Source: Dichetophora obliterata | Lineage: Eukaryota; Arthropoda; Insecta; Diptera; Sciomyzidae | Assembly: GCA_963920525.1 (NCBI GenBank) | Contig: OY986436.1 | Location: 184,901,496 to 184,965,495 of the forward strand | Reading direction: 5' to 3' | DNA: 64,000 nucleotides | Shown here: piece by piece, positions 44,325-57,235 of the stretch | How the letters are laid out: each line of letters begins with the position of its first letter | Numbering within the stretch: position 1 is the first letter of the stretch | Made by a program: the position numbers and the translations under genes | The notes under the pieces: model-generated | What the model was told of the DNA's origin: nothing | Databases searched by the model: none | Seen by the model: the letters and a program-made list of their open reading frames with translations, nothing else

Positions 44325-45139
44325 CAGGGATGGACATGATTACAAATAACGACTACTGATTATGATTACAAGTAATCAGATCGAACAGATTACTTGATTT
44401 TTTTAAATATTCGGAAAAATCACATTAAAAACAAAATAAAAATACTTTCAACTAAGTAATCGTGTTAAGTGATTGCACGAGGTTATAAAGAATAAAGTAA
44501 TCATGCAATGTGATTACATTAATTTTTAATAAATCAAGTAATCAGACCCAGCTTTCAGTGGTAACAAATTACTTTTCGTCAGACAAAAAATTAAAAAATT
44601 TTCTATGTTTTTATTATTTTAGTGATTGCTATTACCATAATTAAAATAATGGCTTACCGTCGATACAATATTTTCTTCAGCAGCTATAAGTGCTGTTAGA
44701 GTTTGTTAGATGGGTTCAAGAAGAGGAACAATAGTGCTCAGAAACCTTTTCTGTATTTAGCTTTTCTCAGTTTTACCATGAGCAAAGTTGAACCACATAT
44801 ATGTAAAAAATATGATATAAAACAATATATTAGTTAAAGAAATCTGCAATCAACGATTGGTAAAGCCTGATACTGATAAATTTCTTAATCAGAATAATTC
44901 ACTCATTGCTGCAAAATGATTGATTACTGAAACTAATCACTGATTACTTAAATTAATCACTGATTTCTTAAATTTATCACTGATTATTTTTGCATGATTA
45001 CTGATTTCATAAAAAAATCACTTTAAAGTCAATCATAATTTTTTTCCAGTAATCAAGTAATAAATTTGTGTATAAATAATTGTAATCATTAATTTTTCTA
45101 TAATCATTACATGAAAGTAATCATTACTGACCAACGCAG
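44325..45139. mobile_element. hAT-type non-autonomous element, 815 bp, TAATCA-rich
   Basis: CAGGGATGGACATGATTAC at the left and GTAATCATTACTGACCAACGCAG at the right are imperfect inverses. The identical 8-bp CACTTGAG flanks both ends (44317-44324, 45140-45147). GATTAC/GTAATC words occur dozens of times, clustered toward both ends. No ORF. Confidence 0.8.
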
Positions 45140-45147
45140 CACTTGAG

Positions 45148-45839
45148 ATTGTAACATTATTGATTTGTTAACCTAATGATGTAGTCGAAGCACCAATCTC
45201 AAACTCTACATCAATTTTAGATACATCGGGGATTCTGAGTATGATGAGTTATTTTGTGCTTAAGATGGATCTTCAGAAATTAATTGCTTTCATATTCCTG
45301 TTTTGAATTTTATTTTCACTTAGATAGCATTAACTTATTTTTTATTCTATACATGTAACCCTTTTTAATACATTTTTGTAAATATGTACGCTTTGTGAGC
45401 ATTTGAAAAAACAAATTGAAAATTGCTATTGATTAGTTTTACGAATTGATAACTATTTTTAAATTTAAATACTCATATACAATTGATATCAGCCTTTATA
45501 TTAGCGTGCTCCGAATACCAATTCGCATGTAAATCAGAAAATATCTACAAATTTAGGTTTGTAGAGTTTAAAATTTTTATTTTCAGATTCCTCATTTTTA
45601 TTTTCATTCTCATGTAAATCAAAAGATACATAAACTAAATTTTGATTTCTAAAGATTTGACTTTAGATTTACAATCCTTGCGCAGAGTTAATTTCTAACA
45701 GATCCATATTCATCACTTAAGAAACATCACCTGATATATCATCACCTAAAACAATAATAAACACATATTCTACGTCTTTATTATTGTTTTCATTATCATA
45801 TTAAGTACTCATTTTAATTATTATTCATTGTTATTATGT
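45148..45839. other. Unassigned AT-rich DNA
   Basis: No feature recognised between two hAT-type elements. Confidence 0.35.
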
Positions 45840-45847
45840 ACAGTAGG

Positions 45848-47324
45848 CAGGCCTGTAGCCAGGGGTCAAAGGGGGCATTTCCCCCCTTAGTAGGGGAATT
45901 TCCCCCTACTACAACCGTCTTCCCCCCTGGCCAAATCAGACAATGAAAAACTTTAAATGAATAATTAATATGCATTTTGTTGATATATTTGTTTATTGCT
46001 TTAAAATTAGTGTAGTTTGAAATAACAAAAAATATACACATTCACCGTATTCATGACTTAAATATGTATATGAAATTTGTTTAACAAAATTCAAATTTCT
46101 ACTGGGTCGCCAACATTTGCTACCAAAAAATAAGATTTAAATTTTGATAATTTTTCAACCCGCATCCATAGGAACTTTATAGAAATGAAAACCAATTTGA
46201 TGCAGATTCAAAAAAATATATATATATTTCATTGAAATGTTCTTAATTTTTAAATTTTTTTATGCATAATGAATGTTTATTAATTTTACAGTAAGAAAAA
46301 AACTGCAGATCTTAATTCTAGCAAAAATTTAAAAAAGCAAAAAATTTAAATCAAAACATGCATGTTAGTTTCAATTTGATGCAAACGACGGATGCGGGTT
46401 ATTTCAATTTTTTTATTTGTTTTACTTAAAAAATGTCTTTTAGCGCATTCTTTACTGAAAAAAAGTCTGACCTCACAGAATGCAGAATTTTTTAGATTCT
46501 GACCTGAATTAACAGAATGTTGACTTCTTTTGAGCTGAGAAAAGAACGGAAAACAACCAACATTTTTTTTTTATTTGATATTGCCTGCACTGTTGTTTTG
46601 AATTGCGATTTATTTACGATTGAGGTTATGTATAGTGCATTACTGCATGGAATTTTTAAGAAATACTTATCGAGCTGTTAAATTTTATTAAAAGTAACCA
46701 CTTTAATCAAAATTGTTTTGGATTCAATTAAAAAAAAATTTTCAAAATTGGAACATTTTGCATTTCACAATTGTCATAGCATATAATATTACTGTCAAAA
46801 TTATTTTGTTTTTATGTAGGTATTACTAGAGAGCAGAATGCAGAACCACCGAATTTTACAGGTCAGAAAATTCTGCATTTGTTATACTTTTGCGGTCAGA
46901 ATTTTTGAGAAAAGAACACGATTAATTTTGAGGTCAACATGTTTTTTTAGAAAAGAACGGAAAAAATGCAGAATTCTTGAAGAGGTCAGAAAAAATGTAG
47001 AATTTTTTCCAGAAAAGAATGCGATATTATACATATGCTAGCCTATTTCGCTACTCTTTCTTATATTTCTAGCCACTTTAAATAAATCTTGTATTTTTAT
47101 CTTCATTTCATTACAAAGTCCTGTATAAGTTTTTATATTATTTTTTATGTATTAATCTCATGCATAAAAAGATCTACATAATATCCATGTAAATATTATA
47201 AAATAAACTGTTTTTTAAAAAATATTTGCAATGTATTCATTTCACATGTAAAAAAAAATTGTTTTTTTTTATTTAAATGAAAAAACAAAAATTCCTCTGT
47301 CCTCTGGGTCTGGCTACGGGCCTG
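45848..47324. mobile_element. hAT-type non-autonomous element, 1477 bp
   Basis: CAGGCCTGTAGCCAG at 45848-45862 and the inverse CTGGCTACGGGCCTG at 47310-47324 (one mismatch). The flanks ACAGTAGG and ACAGTAAG are an almost perfect 8-bp duplication. Near the left end CCCCCTTAGTAGGGGAATTTCCCCCTAC forms a GC-rich hairpin (CCCCCTTAGTAGGGG core). Several TCAGAA-rich repeats follow near 46450-46990. No transposase is recognisable. Confidence 0.75.
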
Positions 47325-47639
47325 ACAGTAAGGATTATCGAATAACAATTTTTTTCAGAAAAACAGTAAAAAATAACGATCTTATAATGCTTAGGTTTTT
47401 GTAATAAAAACTGCATATACCTTAAAGCAAAAGTAAATATAGACTTTAAATTAGAATATATTGCCAAACATGACGCTTTTTTCGAAATTTTCCCACAGTG
47501 TCCTGTGAGAAGGATATTTGAATCTAAATATACACTAGAGGTAGGACAAAACTGTTAATTGTTGCATAATTGTCTAAATTTTGGTGGTATTGATTAAAGT
47601 GTTAACGTTTTTCTTAAAACGTATTTTTTTTAAAAGTAA

Positions 47640-47996
47640 TGAAAATTGTAACGTTACAGTCAATGGAGCAAGATCTCGTGCGATGATTAGCGACTTTTTT
47701 TGCCTAAAAAGGAAGAATTGGACTTGGTTGACATGTGAATTCAACAAGACGGTGACACATGCTATACGACACGCGATACCATGGACCTATTGAGAGGCAG
47801 GTGTGGCTACGTGAAGTCTCTCGTGTGCAGGGACAAGCCAGCCACAATTGCAGCCCTGAAAGACAGCATTACAGCTGCCTTTGGTGAGGATACCGGCCGA
47901 AATGATGGATAAAGTATGCCAAATTTGGAGCTTACGGATGGACCACCTCAGGCGTAGCCGCGGGCAACAATTACATGAAATAATCTTTAAAAAGTA
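47640..47996 (+). pseudogene. Tc1/mariner-related transposase relic (second lineage)
   Basis: The plus strand read with shifts gives NGARSRAMISDFFCLK, LVDMWIQQDGDTCYTTRDT (QQDGATCHTA-type catalytic motif), MDLLRGR, GYVKSLVCRDKPATIAALKD, ITAAFGEIPAEMMDKVCQIW and SLRMDHLRRSRGQQLHEIIF-K-K-stop. This is the tail of an IS630/Tc1/mariner transposase like those often annotated as R02.2-like. About 30 residues between MDLLRGR and GYVKSL, which normally hold the final acidic residue (LTPLDYFLW), are deleted. Confidence 0.7.
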
Positions 47997-49290
47997 AATG
48001 GCAGACATTGATGTATCGCTCCATATAAATATTTTATTCACTATAGAAAATTTTTTGTTTTTTTTCAATTATCAAAAATCAAACGCTTAAAAAATCACTA
48101 TAAATAATTTAAAAAAGTGCATTCCTGAAATAGTTTTTTCCTTAAAGAAACCGAAGTTTCCTCTCATTAATATTGACTCACTTTAAAGTATTACAAAAAA
48201 AACATGTTGATAAAGCAACTTAAGCTAATTTCTGTTTTTTCTCACCGAATTTAACTTGAAACTAAGGCTTTAAAACACACATAAAACCATAATTTTTCAT
48301 TCTAAGCACCTTTGTATTATATTAAGCCAAAATTTAAGTATTTGAATTTCCTCTGCGTAATGCGTAATTTTAAGTTAAAATATATTTAAGATTTTTCAGA
48401 TAATTATATATTTTCTTCCATTCCAAGTAATATATTTTTAAGAACACATCAATAAATTTACTAAACGTCAGAGCATTTTTTGTTTTAGTAGGTACAATCA
48501 ATGCTACATTCACAAAACACCTAATGGATTTAGGGACTAAACCAAAACTTATTTTTTAAAAAAAAAATTATGTTTAAATGACTAAAATCTTAGCAAAGAC
48601 TTTTTCTACTACAACCTAATTTCCACAAAAAAAAAATCTGGGTTCTTTTTTTTTTGATTTTATAAAGTTGCACACAATTTTTCTGAAGTCTGCTTTAGAA
48701 AAAATTTGACAAATTTTTTATAGTGTATTCAAAAAATCCAAAATCTCAATGATTACAGTTTTCTGTGCTCACGCTATGCATGTTTATGTGTACAAAATAA
48801 AAAAAAAAAACAACAACAAAATCATTCCCGCTTAAAAATTAAGTTAATTTGTGTACATGTTTCATTAAGCATGCAAAACGGTATCGAATTTCCTGAAAGA
48901 GGTTCTTCCTTGATGATGTGTAGGGAATTTTATTTTCACAATTTTTCTCTGTTATCGAAAGAAATATTACACTTGATGGACATGCAGGTAAATAAAACAT
49001 GACAAAAATGAAATCGTATACGGGTTGAAGAGAAGTTCTTGTGTGATAGCTTGGGAGTAGTGGCCAAGGCGGTGAGTTTAAGGTGGCGGTAGCTTACGAG
49101 GTGCACTCACAATAAGCAGAGCTAGAAATCCATTCTTTAAAATTTTTAAAATTTAATGGGAAGTGTATCAGATAAAAATTAACTCACGCTCTTGTTTTGC
49201 AATATAGTAAACAATACGAAATACTAGAATTTTTATCATACACTGATAACTTGAAACTTATGTAGAAAATTGTTAAACGGCTTTAAAAAT
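47997..49290. other. Unassigned AT-rich DNA
   Basis: No gene recognised. A tRNA-like word string (AGTAGTGGCCAAGGCGGTGA, 49056-49075) lacks a B box. Confidence 0.35.
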
Positions 49291-50560
49291 TCAGTATAGT
49301 ATAGTATAGTATAGTATATTGTATTCAACAACATTTTTGTTTAGTATTTTTTCGTATGATATTGTTTTGGATTTTTAGTAATTGGCACTTAGTTTGCATT
49401 GATTTCGATGCGTTGCTGCCTGCATCTTGTCGCAACGCCCGTCAGTTGACTAAAGCTATGCCGCACTGTATCATTGATTACAAGAAACAACAAAAACAAC
49501 TACACATCATCATCAGCATATTATACACCATAACAATAACATTTAATAGTCGCTTAACATAAGATCTACCTCAGCAATGCAACTCTTTACCTCTAAAACT
49601 TCGCAGACACTTCAGAGCAAGAAACCAAAGGATAACAAAAGCTTGCAGTTTTAATTTAAGGAATTTCATGAAATGCAGTAAAAATTTTTTGTTATGTTGA
49701 TTTTTTTTATATTTTGTTCCACCAACACGCCACGCCATGTATAACAGAAAATAAGCGAACGAACATAACGCAAGTGAAGCAAAGTTACCATATATTTCAA
49801 GCAGTCAATATCATGGTAGTTGTTGGTGTTGTTGTTGTTGTTGTTGTATTTATAGCCACAAAATGTGTCATTAAAGTGTTGCACGTTCTGCATGTTGTTT
49901 GCGTTGGCTTTAATGCTCGCTTCTGTCCGTGTGTGTGTGTGTGTATGTTTCAGTTGTGCGTGTGTGCTTTTGTGCATATGTGTGTGTGCCCAAAGTAGTC
50001 GTTTACTTTTATGCTTTTTACAAAATGAAAATTAAGGCTGAGTTAAGTTGACCTATTAACATGAAGCTGTTTGAGTGAAGTTGTTGTTATTGCTGCACTT
50101 TAAATCCCTTTCTTAGCCCCCTTCCTTATGGCATATTTTTGTAATATGTTTTTTAATATTTGACTGGTTTTTCTGATTTTTGGTTGATATACTGAAGCAA
50201 TGTGAAAGAACTTGCATCGCATTTATATGCCGCGCTTCACTTTATTTCACTTTGCTGTCTGATTTTGGTAATAAAAGCACTCAAATACTTGATTTGATTG
50301 TTTGATGTTTTAACCAGTTCTTTAATTTCTTTTTTCAAATTTCGTTTTTTTTTATTATTTTTCGCGTCCGCTCTGGATGTAGCGCTTTTGACGAAAATCT
50401 TTTTTAGCCTTTAATCAATATGCGTATGTTCATTACGCAACATTGTTGCAAAGTTAATTTCTTTTCTTTACCAACAGTAGTTGATTTGGTTTTGTTAATG
50501 TTGTTGTTGTTGTTCTTATAATTTCAATGTGCTATTGCACATAAGTTCTCCAGCAGCGTG
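49291..50560. other. Simple-repeat-rich, possibly intronic DNA
   Basis: (TATAG)n at 49297-49318, (GTT)n at 49823-49847, (GT)n at 49930-49945 and GTT tracts at 50498-50514. ORFs at 49666-49977 (minus, THTHTHTR) and 49714-49998 (plus, VVVGVVVVVVV, CVCVC) are translations of these repeats and not genes. Confidence 0.5.
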
Positions 50561-53500
50561 GAATGAATAATCATTAAAATTGAAGGGTATGCAAATGAAA
50601 CGTTTTACATATATATAGATTAAAAAATTGAATTCTCGGTATTGTTTGCCCCTATCACCATGACCATAGCAGCATCATTGGCTACCATGCTCAAACAAAG
50701 TTTTGATTAAAGACTTGTTTGCGATGGCTTTTAAGAGTTTATCCATTTTTTATTTAAGATCTCATTTTTGTGTAAAGTAGTACTTGAGTAAAGTGTAGTA
50801 AAGTGTAAAGTGTACAGTGTACTTGAGTGCTTCACATTTTTAAATAAAGTTTACTCATCAATGTAAAGTCTCAATGTATGAGTTAAAACTAGGAAAACCA
50901 ATCCAGAATCCCGGAATTAGTAAAATTAAATTGCTTAGAGAATTCAATGAATATTTTTATTTATATGCAAATTTTGACAAATATTCTATCAACTCAAACG
51001 GTGAGGATAACGTTTAACTAAACAAATTTTATGAAAAAGCTCCAAATGAACTACCAAAATTTTTTAAGCTTCATAGGAAAAATTCATGTGCTCGATAAAC
51101 CATAAACTCAGCTATAAAGAAATCAAAGAAAATGTTCATATTAAATTCATATTAGGGCAATTAAAGTTTATTAAAAAAGGGTTGTTGCACATTTTTTATA
51201 ATGTATTTCAATGACTTGATAAAGACTTTTCCTGAGTTCCTTTTGGTAATAGATACTATAGCTTAGAAAGACAGCTTTATATAATCTATGAGCCCTACAA
51301 TGAATTTTTCCAACACGAAACAAAAGAATTTATTCTGTATCAATGTTTAGGGGCACTTCTAGTATAAAATTTTCAAAACATCATCGGTCAGAAAGGCAGG
51401 TTAGCTGAGAGACAGACAGTACCTGAGTTATTATGAATTATAACAAAAGGATTTGGAACGCTATTTTTAAAATTCATATACCAAGGCATATACGAGCAGG
51501 TGAATAAAACGCCAGAGGCACTTTTCGTACATTTTTGCCAGACACATGTGTTCGAAGTTTCTAGACCATCGATTTATCCAATTACCTTGCTATTTAATAG
51601 CCAATTACTAATGGTTTTGTATCATTTTCAAAAATGTTTACCGTTATGAGAGTAACAATTTAGCCTGCAGCTTAGAACTATGCCACTAAAAAGGACCGAG
51701 AATACGCGTAGCTGATTATCGTCACCTGGCTGCCTCGAAAGAAGGTCGTTCAGTTCATAGAAGAGCTTCAACAGGCGATAAGATCTTCTTGGTACGATAA
51801 AAATAATTTATATTGTCTAAGAACAATGAAACCACTATACTTATTTTTGTACCATTTTTAAAATTTGTTGCAGTTCTAACGCGAAAACAAATCATCCGAT
51901 CAATTTAATTTTTTATTTTTTTTCTACTTAATTCTCTTTGCAATGATTCTTAATTTTTTTAATGCATAAAATTGTAATCATTAGTTTTTTAAGCAAAATT
52001 TAGAATTTTTTTTTTAAACTAACATTTTTTTAATTTTCTTTTCTGTGTCGTTGAATGAGAAATATTTTTAGTTTAACATCTTTTTTTATTTCAGGCACTG
52101 TTAGCAAGCACTGCAGCAATGGGGCAACTTTTGGTCAGATAACCAACAACTATAAGAATATTGACGATTTTTATTTGTAATAAACTGTTTATTTACTTGA
52201 AATTCGTATAAATATAGCCAACCATTTTCAAAAGAATCACTGTAATAGTTTTTTTTAAGAGAAATCCCGAAAATTACCTTTTTTTGACGTGGTGCCCCTG
52301 AAACCCAAGCCACTGACAATAAAGCAAAAAAAAAAAAATATTTATTCAGTATATGAAGAGGATAATGTGGGATTTAGTGTAGACATTTTTTTAGATCTTT
52401 TATATGTTAATATTTTGAATTTTCTGATGATTTGGGCTTTTTATAACAAAAAAAAAAAACACTTAAATTTTGTGATGTTTTCAGAAGTCCTGCCCAAGTT
52501 ATTCATATTTTTTAAAATCGCTATCATAAGAAGTGTTTTGAAGTGAAAGATGAAGGATACGAAGTGTTGTTATTCAACTAGATACAAAATCTAGAATTTT
52601 TTAGAATTCTTTTATAAATTTTGGAATTATTTAATACTTTAATCTCGAAAGAAAAATCCTAAGAATCAAGGACAGTAAAATCATTGGCGATTTTAGTTAT
52701 TGCCTATCAAATTTTTTAGATAATTTTAAATATATAGAAAAAAACTTGCGGGGTTCTCAAACAAAGACTAAAATCAAAAAAAAAGAGTTAGCTTTCCATT
52801 TTTCAGTAAAGATTTCAAGTCCGAAATTTAATTGAAGCTTCCTTTTACAAAACCGAATTATAACCTAAAAGCTAAAATACAATACGATAGCATTGTGTCT
52901 CAATATTTTTTTGATTTAAAACTTCTCCAACTCCTTAAATAGGGTATGGTGGTGCTTGCATGAATCTGAAGCCCATTTTTTTCCACCATATCAAGCTCCA
53001 CCTGATTTTGGGCTCGAAGTTAAAAAATGGTCATTAATTCTGTTCATATATTATTAATATTGCTTACAGTTTATGAGCAAGAGTGCATCAAAATCTGAAC
53101 AAAATTGTATGCAAGCACATTCAGTAATTTTGAAATTCTATTCTATACTACAAAAAATTGATGCTATTAAAAAAATTGGATAAATTTAATATTTAATTGC
53201 CTATTTTTAACACAGTTTTCATAACATTATTCCATTTCTCTGTCGTATTTTTTGTCTGATTTTAACGCAGCTTCCGTAAAAAAAAGACTTTTGCATGCAA
53301 AATTATGAACAAATTCTCAGAAAACTATTAAAATGTAATTGTTTAGCTCACTTGGCAGCTGCATTTGGTTAAGTATAAATTATACACAATCAACAGCTAC
53401 AATTAAATTTTACCTTACAAGCTCAGAACTATTTTTTAATATTTTATTTTTTAAGGTAAAATTTGAAAAGCTGCTACGTTTTTCAGTTATGTTAATTATG

Positions 53501-55480
53501 ACTTTTGTGGTTGTTGCTACAGAAAAATATCTACTTAATAAAATAAATTAAAATATGCTACCAGAAATGGGCAAATAAAGCTGTTGAGAAACTTTTAATA
53601 TTATACACATTATTTATAGTTTAAAATAATATTAAAAATATGCAAAGATATGTAAAAAAATGCATATATTAAGTAAGTTAAAAAATTTGCTCACAATTGA
53701 AGGCGCAAGAGTTATATTTGATCAATTTCTCTTACAAAGAGTATAGAAACAAATAATTTATAATAACAATAGATTTTTATTTGCATGAAGTAATGTTTTT
53801 ATTTGCTATGTGAAGATTGAATTTTAGTAGAAATAAAATCAGCAAGATTAATATCACCAATGCGCAACATTTGAGCATTTAAAGTTTTATTAAAAACTAC
53901 CTAAAAATATAATTATATAATTACTTATGATCTATTCTTTGAATTGTTAAATGATTTTAAAAATATGTTACATTTTTATCAACTCAAAGAAATTTTCTTT
54001 TTATTAATTTAGTTCTATCTAAAAATAGTTTTTTTTATTACCTTCTTATATCAAAAAATTATGAATCTATCTTTCACATTCCACGCTGAACCTCAACTAC
54101 TATTTGCTTTTAAACTTTACTTTTTCTGCTGAGCCATTCATCTGCAGTGAGTTTTTTTAAGTATCTTCATCATAATAATAAAACATTTGAAAAATACTAT
54201 AGTAAAAATTTACTTTATCTTATAACTTTTATCTGATGTATCGGCAAAAATCAATCAAAATCATCAAATTATCATGCATTGTAAGTCGTGAATTATTACA
54301 GCTGCAACAACAATAACAACGATTGATAAGACTAGCACAAAATATTTTAAAATAATCTGCACATGAGTAAGGCATGCAAATGAATTAAATTAGGCTAGTA
54401 ATTAAAAAAAGCTTAATAAGCTTTAGTTGGTACTACTTTTCTTCAACTTTTATTTTCATTCGGTTAAAAAGCCATTTTAAACATAGACAACAGACAGAAC
54501 AAATTGTGACCTTTATTGCTTTGGCTGGGTTAACATGAAATCTTCTTTATTTAGCCCTTTCATTGCTCCCAGAAAACTTTAAGCTGCAGAAATTTTTAAA
54601 TTTTACGAAAACGAAAGCGATATTTAAAAAAGAGTTGGGAGGAAAAAACAATAAAAAATAAAACTTTCAAAAAAAAAAAAACTACGTCACCTCTCATAAA
54701 AAGTGATAATACAAAAAAGGATCAATTTTTACGAAATCTCCTATTTTAACGTATTGAGTAAACTTTTATTTTTTAGTCGCTTACTTACTTTCAAATTTGA
54801 CTACTTCGGACCTTAAACTTTTTAAAACATCCTGATTGTTGATATATGTACTTGTTCGAATAGAATCAAAGCTTCATAATTTATCCTTTTTTGGATCAAA
54901 TCAAAACAGTTAAAATAGCTGTTGTTATGCCAATTGCTATTTGTAATTTCTATTTAGAATTTCCAAATTGTTGCATTTAAAAGAGCCTTTTCTTGTATGC
55001 TAATATTATTTTTCAATAAAATTAATTTAAATTAAATATCTTCCCAAATCTGATTTAGATGGTAAAATCAGTTATATATTTATTTAAAGAACTGTTACAA
55101 CAGCGATATATTAAAGGCAGAACTCCCTTTTTACTTACTATGTATTACATGAATGTGCTTTATAATCGATATATGATCTGCAACAACGTTTAAAAAAAAT
55201 TACTCCTCTCTCTTTGAACATTTAAGCAAAGTCTTCTACTTAATAACTTCTCGGAAATTCAGAAATTTCTTTTAATTCATTTAATTAACAAAGTAAAAAA
55301 TAGAATAGTTTATGTAAGTACTTTTATGTATAATAATAAATTGTTAATCTCTTTTTTGAACTTTTGGGCCGACAACCCAAAAATTTGCAAAAAAAAAAAT
55401 TCAGGAAGAATAAGAAGAATAAGTTTCCAATTGAAAAACTTTTCCCAAGATCTGTTTGCAGTGATTTGCATACGAAGTTC
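50561..55480. other. Long AT-rich stretch without recognisable genes
   Basis: All ORFs are short and featureless. AGGGGCACTTCTAGTA (51350) and GGTGCCCCTGAAACCCAAGCC (52290-52311) could be opposite ends of an old element, but the inverse match beyond AGGGGCAC is weak. Confidence 0.35.
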
Positions 55481-55900
55481 TGTTGAAAAACGTGCAGCAG
55501 CGTCGCCAAATAAGCGACAACAGCAGCAATAACAACAACAACTACAACAACAACATCAACAAAACAGCTAACATCAACAACATACGCTAGCTAACAAAGT
55601 ACTAAAATAAGCTAAACTCAGGCAGCAGCAACAACAAGCATTCATTTCTTGTATTGCTTGCTTGCTTTTTTGCCTTGAGTTCTTATTCATTTTGCTTCTT
55701 TTTTGTCGTTCATCCTTATTTTTTTAAGATGAACGATATGGTATCAATGTTGCTGCATTTAACCAAAATAGGCGGGGGTATTAAGCTAAGATGAACAAAA
55801 CAACGACTGCAACAACACCAACAATAACATCAAGTTTCAAGTCGCTCCGCTGACTGTGAACTTGTTCTGTGCAACAACACTAAACATTGCAATGCTAGGA
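55481..55900. repeat. CAA/CAG-rich tracts
   Basis: (CAG/CAA)n at 55515-55560 and 55620-55640 and further CAA tracts to 55835. ORF 55326-55532 ends in this tract and is not supported as a gene. Confidence 0.6.
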
Positions 55901-56869
55901 AAGGACATCTTTTTAATTAGTTAATTATTTGCTATAGCTGCCAGCGCTCATCCGTATTTTGTGACGATAATTCTCTTATTCTCTTAAATGCAGAGATTTT
56001 CAAGGTTTTCCTTGGCTGTTTTGCTTTGCCACAATAACGTTGAAATCAACGGACGTGCATCTAAGTATATTTCTTTTCATGCTTCTTCGTTTTTTTGAAT
56101 ATTTTTTTCTTTTTATTTTTACTCCACCAACAGCAAGCAAGATATTTTGATTAAAAGTGTTACGAATTGATGTGGAACACAATTTTGTAAATTTTGCCAT
56201 TCTGTCCACACATAATTTGTTGAAATGTTGCCAGAAATGAAGCCATTAGATATGCTAATACGTAGGCAGCATTTAATAGATGCTGCCGTATTTGTTGAAT
56301 ATAAAAATATGATTAAAATTTTGAATTTGGTTTCATTAATGTGCTTGTTTTGTTGCGATTTGCATAAACAATGATTTGCAAAACGCAAACATGTGTTGTT
56401 GCCGCACAAACACATATTATATTAAAATGTCAATCAATTTTATTACAGCTACATAAAAAGTAACATGAGTTAGAAAGAGAATAGTTTAGTGTTCTTTGCA
56501 AATTTTATAGTTAGCGGATATAGCTGGAAAAAGAAAAAAAAAAAGAAATAGAAAACCTAGCATTTGTAACAGCCATAATAGTTTTATTGCCCAATCACAA
56601 CACTTTGAAGAAGTCGCTTCAGCTATTTGGTGCTTTTAATTGATGCTTAAATTTCGAAATTATCAAGAGATAAAATTTTTATGTATTGCTTAATGACTTC
56701 GATGTCTGCGACTGCAGTTAAGATTTCAATTGCATTAAGTTTAAGGTTCCAAAAAACAGCATTAAATGTATAAAGTTAATTGTGATTTCGTGATTTGATG
56801 AGATTTTTATTTTATTGCAATGTGGTCTGATGGCGATTTCAATGATTTCATGTTTATTCGATTTGATGT

Positions 56870-57130
56870 TGAGTCAGCGTCAGAGTTGGAGTCGGAGATA
56901 GTGTCAGAATTGGTAATGGAATAGATGGCGTTGAAGTTAGAAATTGTTATAAAGTTTGTGAATGAGTATGGGTTTGAGATTGAGTTTATGTTTAAAATTG
57001 AGCTTGAAATTGAGTTTGAATTTGATTTTAAGTTTCATTTTTGTTAGAAACCTAGCTCGTGTTGAAGTAAGAGTTTTTAAAATAGTTTGAAAATGTGATT
57101 GTGGTTATGCTTGAGTTTGAAATTGAAATT
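56870..57130. repeat. Degenerate GAGTTT-type hexamer repeat, left part
   Basis: GAGTTGGAGTCGGAGATAG..., then repeated GAGTTTGA, GAAATTGAGTTTGA and similar words with a 6/12-bp rhythm. The same pattern resumes at 61830-62180 on the far side of the inserted blocks. Confidence 0.6.
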
Positions 57131-57235
57131 AAAGAATTTGCCTGTCCCCTTTTTTGAACCGAATAGCATTAAACAGTTTTTTAAAATGAAATTGAGTTTT
57201 TATTAAAATAAAATCAATAAAAATATAGTACACTA

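Noticed and set aside
49666..49998. Opposing ORFs with His-Thr and Val/Cys-Val repeats
   Set aside because: Products of (GTT)n and (GT)n tracts on both strands.
51340..52320. An element between AGGGGCACTTC and GGTGCCCCTGAAACC
   Set aside because: Only about eight bases match inversely, and no target duplication or internal evidence supports it.
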